Assembly (NCBI GenBank): GCA_030843315.1
Contig: JAUUPT010000014.1
Coordinates: 10,626-74,625, forward strand
Source of the DNA: Bacteroidaceae bacterium
GTDB taxonomy: Bacteria > Bacteroidota > Bacteroidia > Bacteroidales > Bacteroidaceae
Direction of reading: 5' to 3'
DNA: 64,000 bases
Part shown: one piece after another, positions 63,962 through 64,000 of the stretch
How positions within the stretch are numbered: the first letter of the stretch is position 1
How the letters are laid out: every line of letters begins with the position of its first letter
Translations under genes and position numbers: made by a program
The notes under the pieces: model-generated
What the model saw: only the letters and a program-made list of their open reading frames with translations
Database searches by the model: none
What the model was told of the DNA's origin: nothing

Positions 63962-64000
63962 CAATGTGTTTTTCATAGTATTAGATTTAAGGTTAACAAA

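Noticed and set aside
63858..64000. Short open frame starting MKKEVKKGMSFF near the right edge
   Set aside because: It contains an exact Bacteroides promoter inside it and runs off the window, so chance openness is more likely.

Overview
The window looks like a chromosome segment of a gut Bacteroides. The evidence is a SusC/SusD polysaccharide utilization locus (PUL), four GH92 mannosidases, DUF4270, DUF3667 and DUF5687 family proteins, an ECF sigma/FecR pair with an STN-domain receptor, and promoters of the Bacteroides type (TTTG, about 19-21 bp, TAnnTTTG). No tRNA or rRNA gene, CRISPR array, prophage or intact insertion sequence was seen. The closest species cannot be named from sequence reading alone.

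Layout. Positions 1-193 hold the 5' end of a leftward rhomboid protease gene. 366-4972 is a three-gene glycogen/alpha-glucan operon (debranching enzyme, GT4 synthase-like enzyme, GH57). 5055-7491 runs leftward with a DUF4270 lipoprotein and a short GT5 glycogen-synthase-like protein. 7738-8959 is panC-panD. 9037-11340 is a fused NfnA/NfnB-like (PyrK plus GltD) flavoprotein. 11481-11617 is a 22-bp tandem repeat array, followed by a rightward operon of a TonB-dependent receptor, a LytS-type kinase and a LytTR regulator (to 15585). 15651-17737 carries serS, rpmA and rplU leftward, then an unusual HAD phosphatase-DUF3667 fusion (17895-20027).

The centrepiece is 20176-44945, about 25 kb, all rightward: GH92, ECF sigma, FecR anti-sigma, GH92, SusC with STN domain, SusD, a GH18-like protein without catalytic residues, a DUF1735/LamG lipoprotein, a GH18 endo-beta-N-acetylglucosaminidase, GH97, GH92, an MFS transporter, GH130 and GH92. 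Read together this is a high-mannose N-glycan system. The surface GH18 releases the glycan, SusCD imports it, GH92 enzymes (and perhaps the GH97) trim it in the periplasm, and the MFS transporter plus GH130 phosphorylase handle the Man-beta-1,4-GlcNAc core in the cytoplasm. The GH92 at 24066 carries W88, E533, H584-E585, D642 and D644 at the numbers I recall for the alpha-1,2-mannosidase Bt3990 of B. thetaiotaomicron; the other three lack the W and HE residues.

From 44982 to 54052 a leftward metal-transport cluster reads, in transcription order, RND adaptor, CzcA-type RND pump, TolC-like channel, an overlooked 46-residue single-span membrane protein, MgtA P-type ATPase and MgtC-like protein. 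Four 11-bp phased direct repeats sit just upstream of its -7 box. 54313-63737 is leftward housekeeping: a TraB/GumN-like protein, an NlpC/P60 lipoprotein, an ABC ATPase with DUF5687 permease, an M16 protease, kdsA, a lipid kinase and miaA. The window ends with a rightward promoter for a gene beyond the edge.
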